The position numbers were made by a program, and so were the translations under genes. This document shows, piece by piece, positions 13,951 to 14,535 of a DNA stretch of 14,535 bases. The notes beneath the pieces are model-generated. The model saw only the letters and a program-made list of their open reading frames with translations. It was not told the origin of the DNA and searched no databases. Numbering within the stretch: the first letter of the stretch is position 1; every line of letters starts with the position of its first letter. The stretch is from RGIG1681 sp045657465 (GTDB taxonomy: Bacteria; Bacillota; Clostridia; Christensenellales; UBA1242), in NCBI GenBank assembly GCA_045657465.1, contig JAZOTD010000038.1, forward strand, positions 1 to 14,535, read 5' to 3'.

Positions 13951-14535
13951 ATGATAAAATTTGGCCCCTCAGGATTTTGTGATGATTTTGCTGAGGCTCA
14001 TAAAAGCACTGAAGAAATGCCCAGCTGGCTTGATTCACATGGCTTAGATGCTTATGAATTATCATTCACAAACGGTGTGAGATTATCAGATGAAACGGCT
14101 GGCAAATATGGAAACTTATTTGAAGAACATAACATTGAAATGTCGGTTCACGCTCCTTATTTCATTAATTTTGCAAACCCTGATCCATTAATGATTGAAA
14201 AGTCAAATATATATATCATTTCATGTCTTTCAAAAATGAAGTTTTTAAAGGCAAAAAAACTGGTGTTTCATCCAGGAGCTCAGATGAAAATGACTCGTGA
14301 TGAGGCATTTAAAAATACATATAACAACATCAAAAGTTTAATCTCAATTTTAGATGAAAGTGGTTACAAAGATTATCTTCTTTGTCCTGAAACTATGGGC
14401 AAGCATGGTCAAATTGGAACCGTTGAAGAAATTGCTAAAATTTGTGCAATAGACGACAGAATTATTCCCACAATTGATTTTGGTCATGTTAATTCATTTG
14501 GACTAGGCTCTTTAAAAACTGAGCGAGATTATGAA
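13951..14535 (+). CDS. nfo: Endonuclease IV-like AP endonuclease (TIM barrel), 3'-truncated
   Basis: The frame is open from ATG 13951 to the window end and encodes 195 residues of an AP endonuclease family 2 (endonuclease IV) protein, which cuts DNA 5' to abasic sites in base-excision repair using three zinc ions. Metal ligand motifs appear in the right order and spacing: VHAPYFIN (H67), VFHPGA (H107), CPETMGK (E147) and TIDFGH (D176, H179). E. coli Nfo has its counterparts at 69, 109, 145, 179 and 182. The remaining C-terminal ligands lie beyond the window. GGAGA (13940-13944) and a two-base gap after truB place it in the same operon. The gene at this position is often ribF in Bacillota. A sugar-isomerase-like barrel is the main alternative but fits the motifs less well. 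Confidence 0.8.
   Translation, partial: MIKFGPSGFCDDFAEAHKSTEEMPSWLDSHGLDAYELSFTNGVRLSDETAGKYGNLFEEHNIEMSVHAPYFINFANPDPLMIEKSNIYIISCLSKMKFLKAKKLVFHPGAQMKMTRDEAFKNTYNNIKSLISILDESGYKDYLLCPETMGKHGQIGTVEEIAKICAIDDRIIPTIDFGHVNSFGLGSLKTERDYE

Overview
The window is a compact, AT-rich, all-plus-strand stretch of a bacterial housekeeping region. The gene order (tsf, frr, uppS, cdsA, rseP, a polC-related gene, rimP, nusA, rnpM, ylxQ, infB, rbfA, nrnA, truB) is the classic order of low-GC Gram-positive bacteria (Bacillota), most like Clostridia. RnpM/YlxR, the L7Ae-like YlxQ, NrnA and PolC-type domains support this. The absence of dxr and ispG from the cdsA-rseP-polC interval, a doubled uppS, and an endonuclease IV-like gene after truB where ribF is common suggest a divergent, perhaps uncultured host-associated lineage. 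I cannot name the taxon from sequence alone.

Layout. (1) 1-474: the 3' part of tsf (EF-Ts), closed by a strong intrinsic terminator. (2) 475-5078: a probable promoter, then frr, a 71-aa protein of unknown function, two tandem uppS paralogs, cdsA and rseP. This unit joins ribosome recycling to envelope lipid synthesis (undecaprenyl-PP carrier, CDP-diacylglycerol) and site-2 membrane proteolysis. (3) 5070-6772: a gene with its own good promoter that encodes PolC's N-terminal domain, OB fold and DEDDh proofreading exonuclease but no PHP and no polymerase domain. It sits where full-length polC is expected. (4) 6773-6983: about 210 bases without a gene, holding a weak terminator-like structure, a very good sigma-A type promoter and a GNRA-capped leader hairpin. 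(5) 6984-14535: a tightly packed operon, rimP-nusA-rnpM-ylxQ-infB-rbfA-nrnA-truB-nfo-like, with several start/stop overlaps. It covers 30S maturation, transcription elongation/termination, translation initiation, nanoRNA turnover, tRNA pseudouridylation and base-excision repair. The last gene runs off the window.

Most notable points: the polymerase-less PolC-like protein at the polC locus, with a possibly leaderless start; the diverged tandem uppS pair, both with an unusual active-site motif; an uncharacterised 71-aa protein overlapping uppS; a leader hairpin before rimP whose 3' arm could pair with the rimP Shine-Dalgarno; and an Asn/Gln/Gly/Phe/Arg-rich disordered segment in IF2. I saw no mobile elements, CRISPR arrays, tRNA or rRNA genes.
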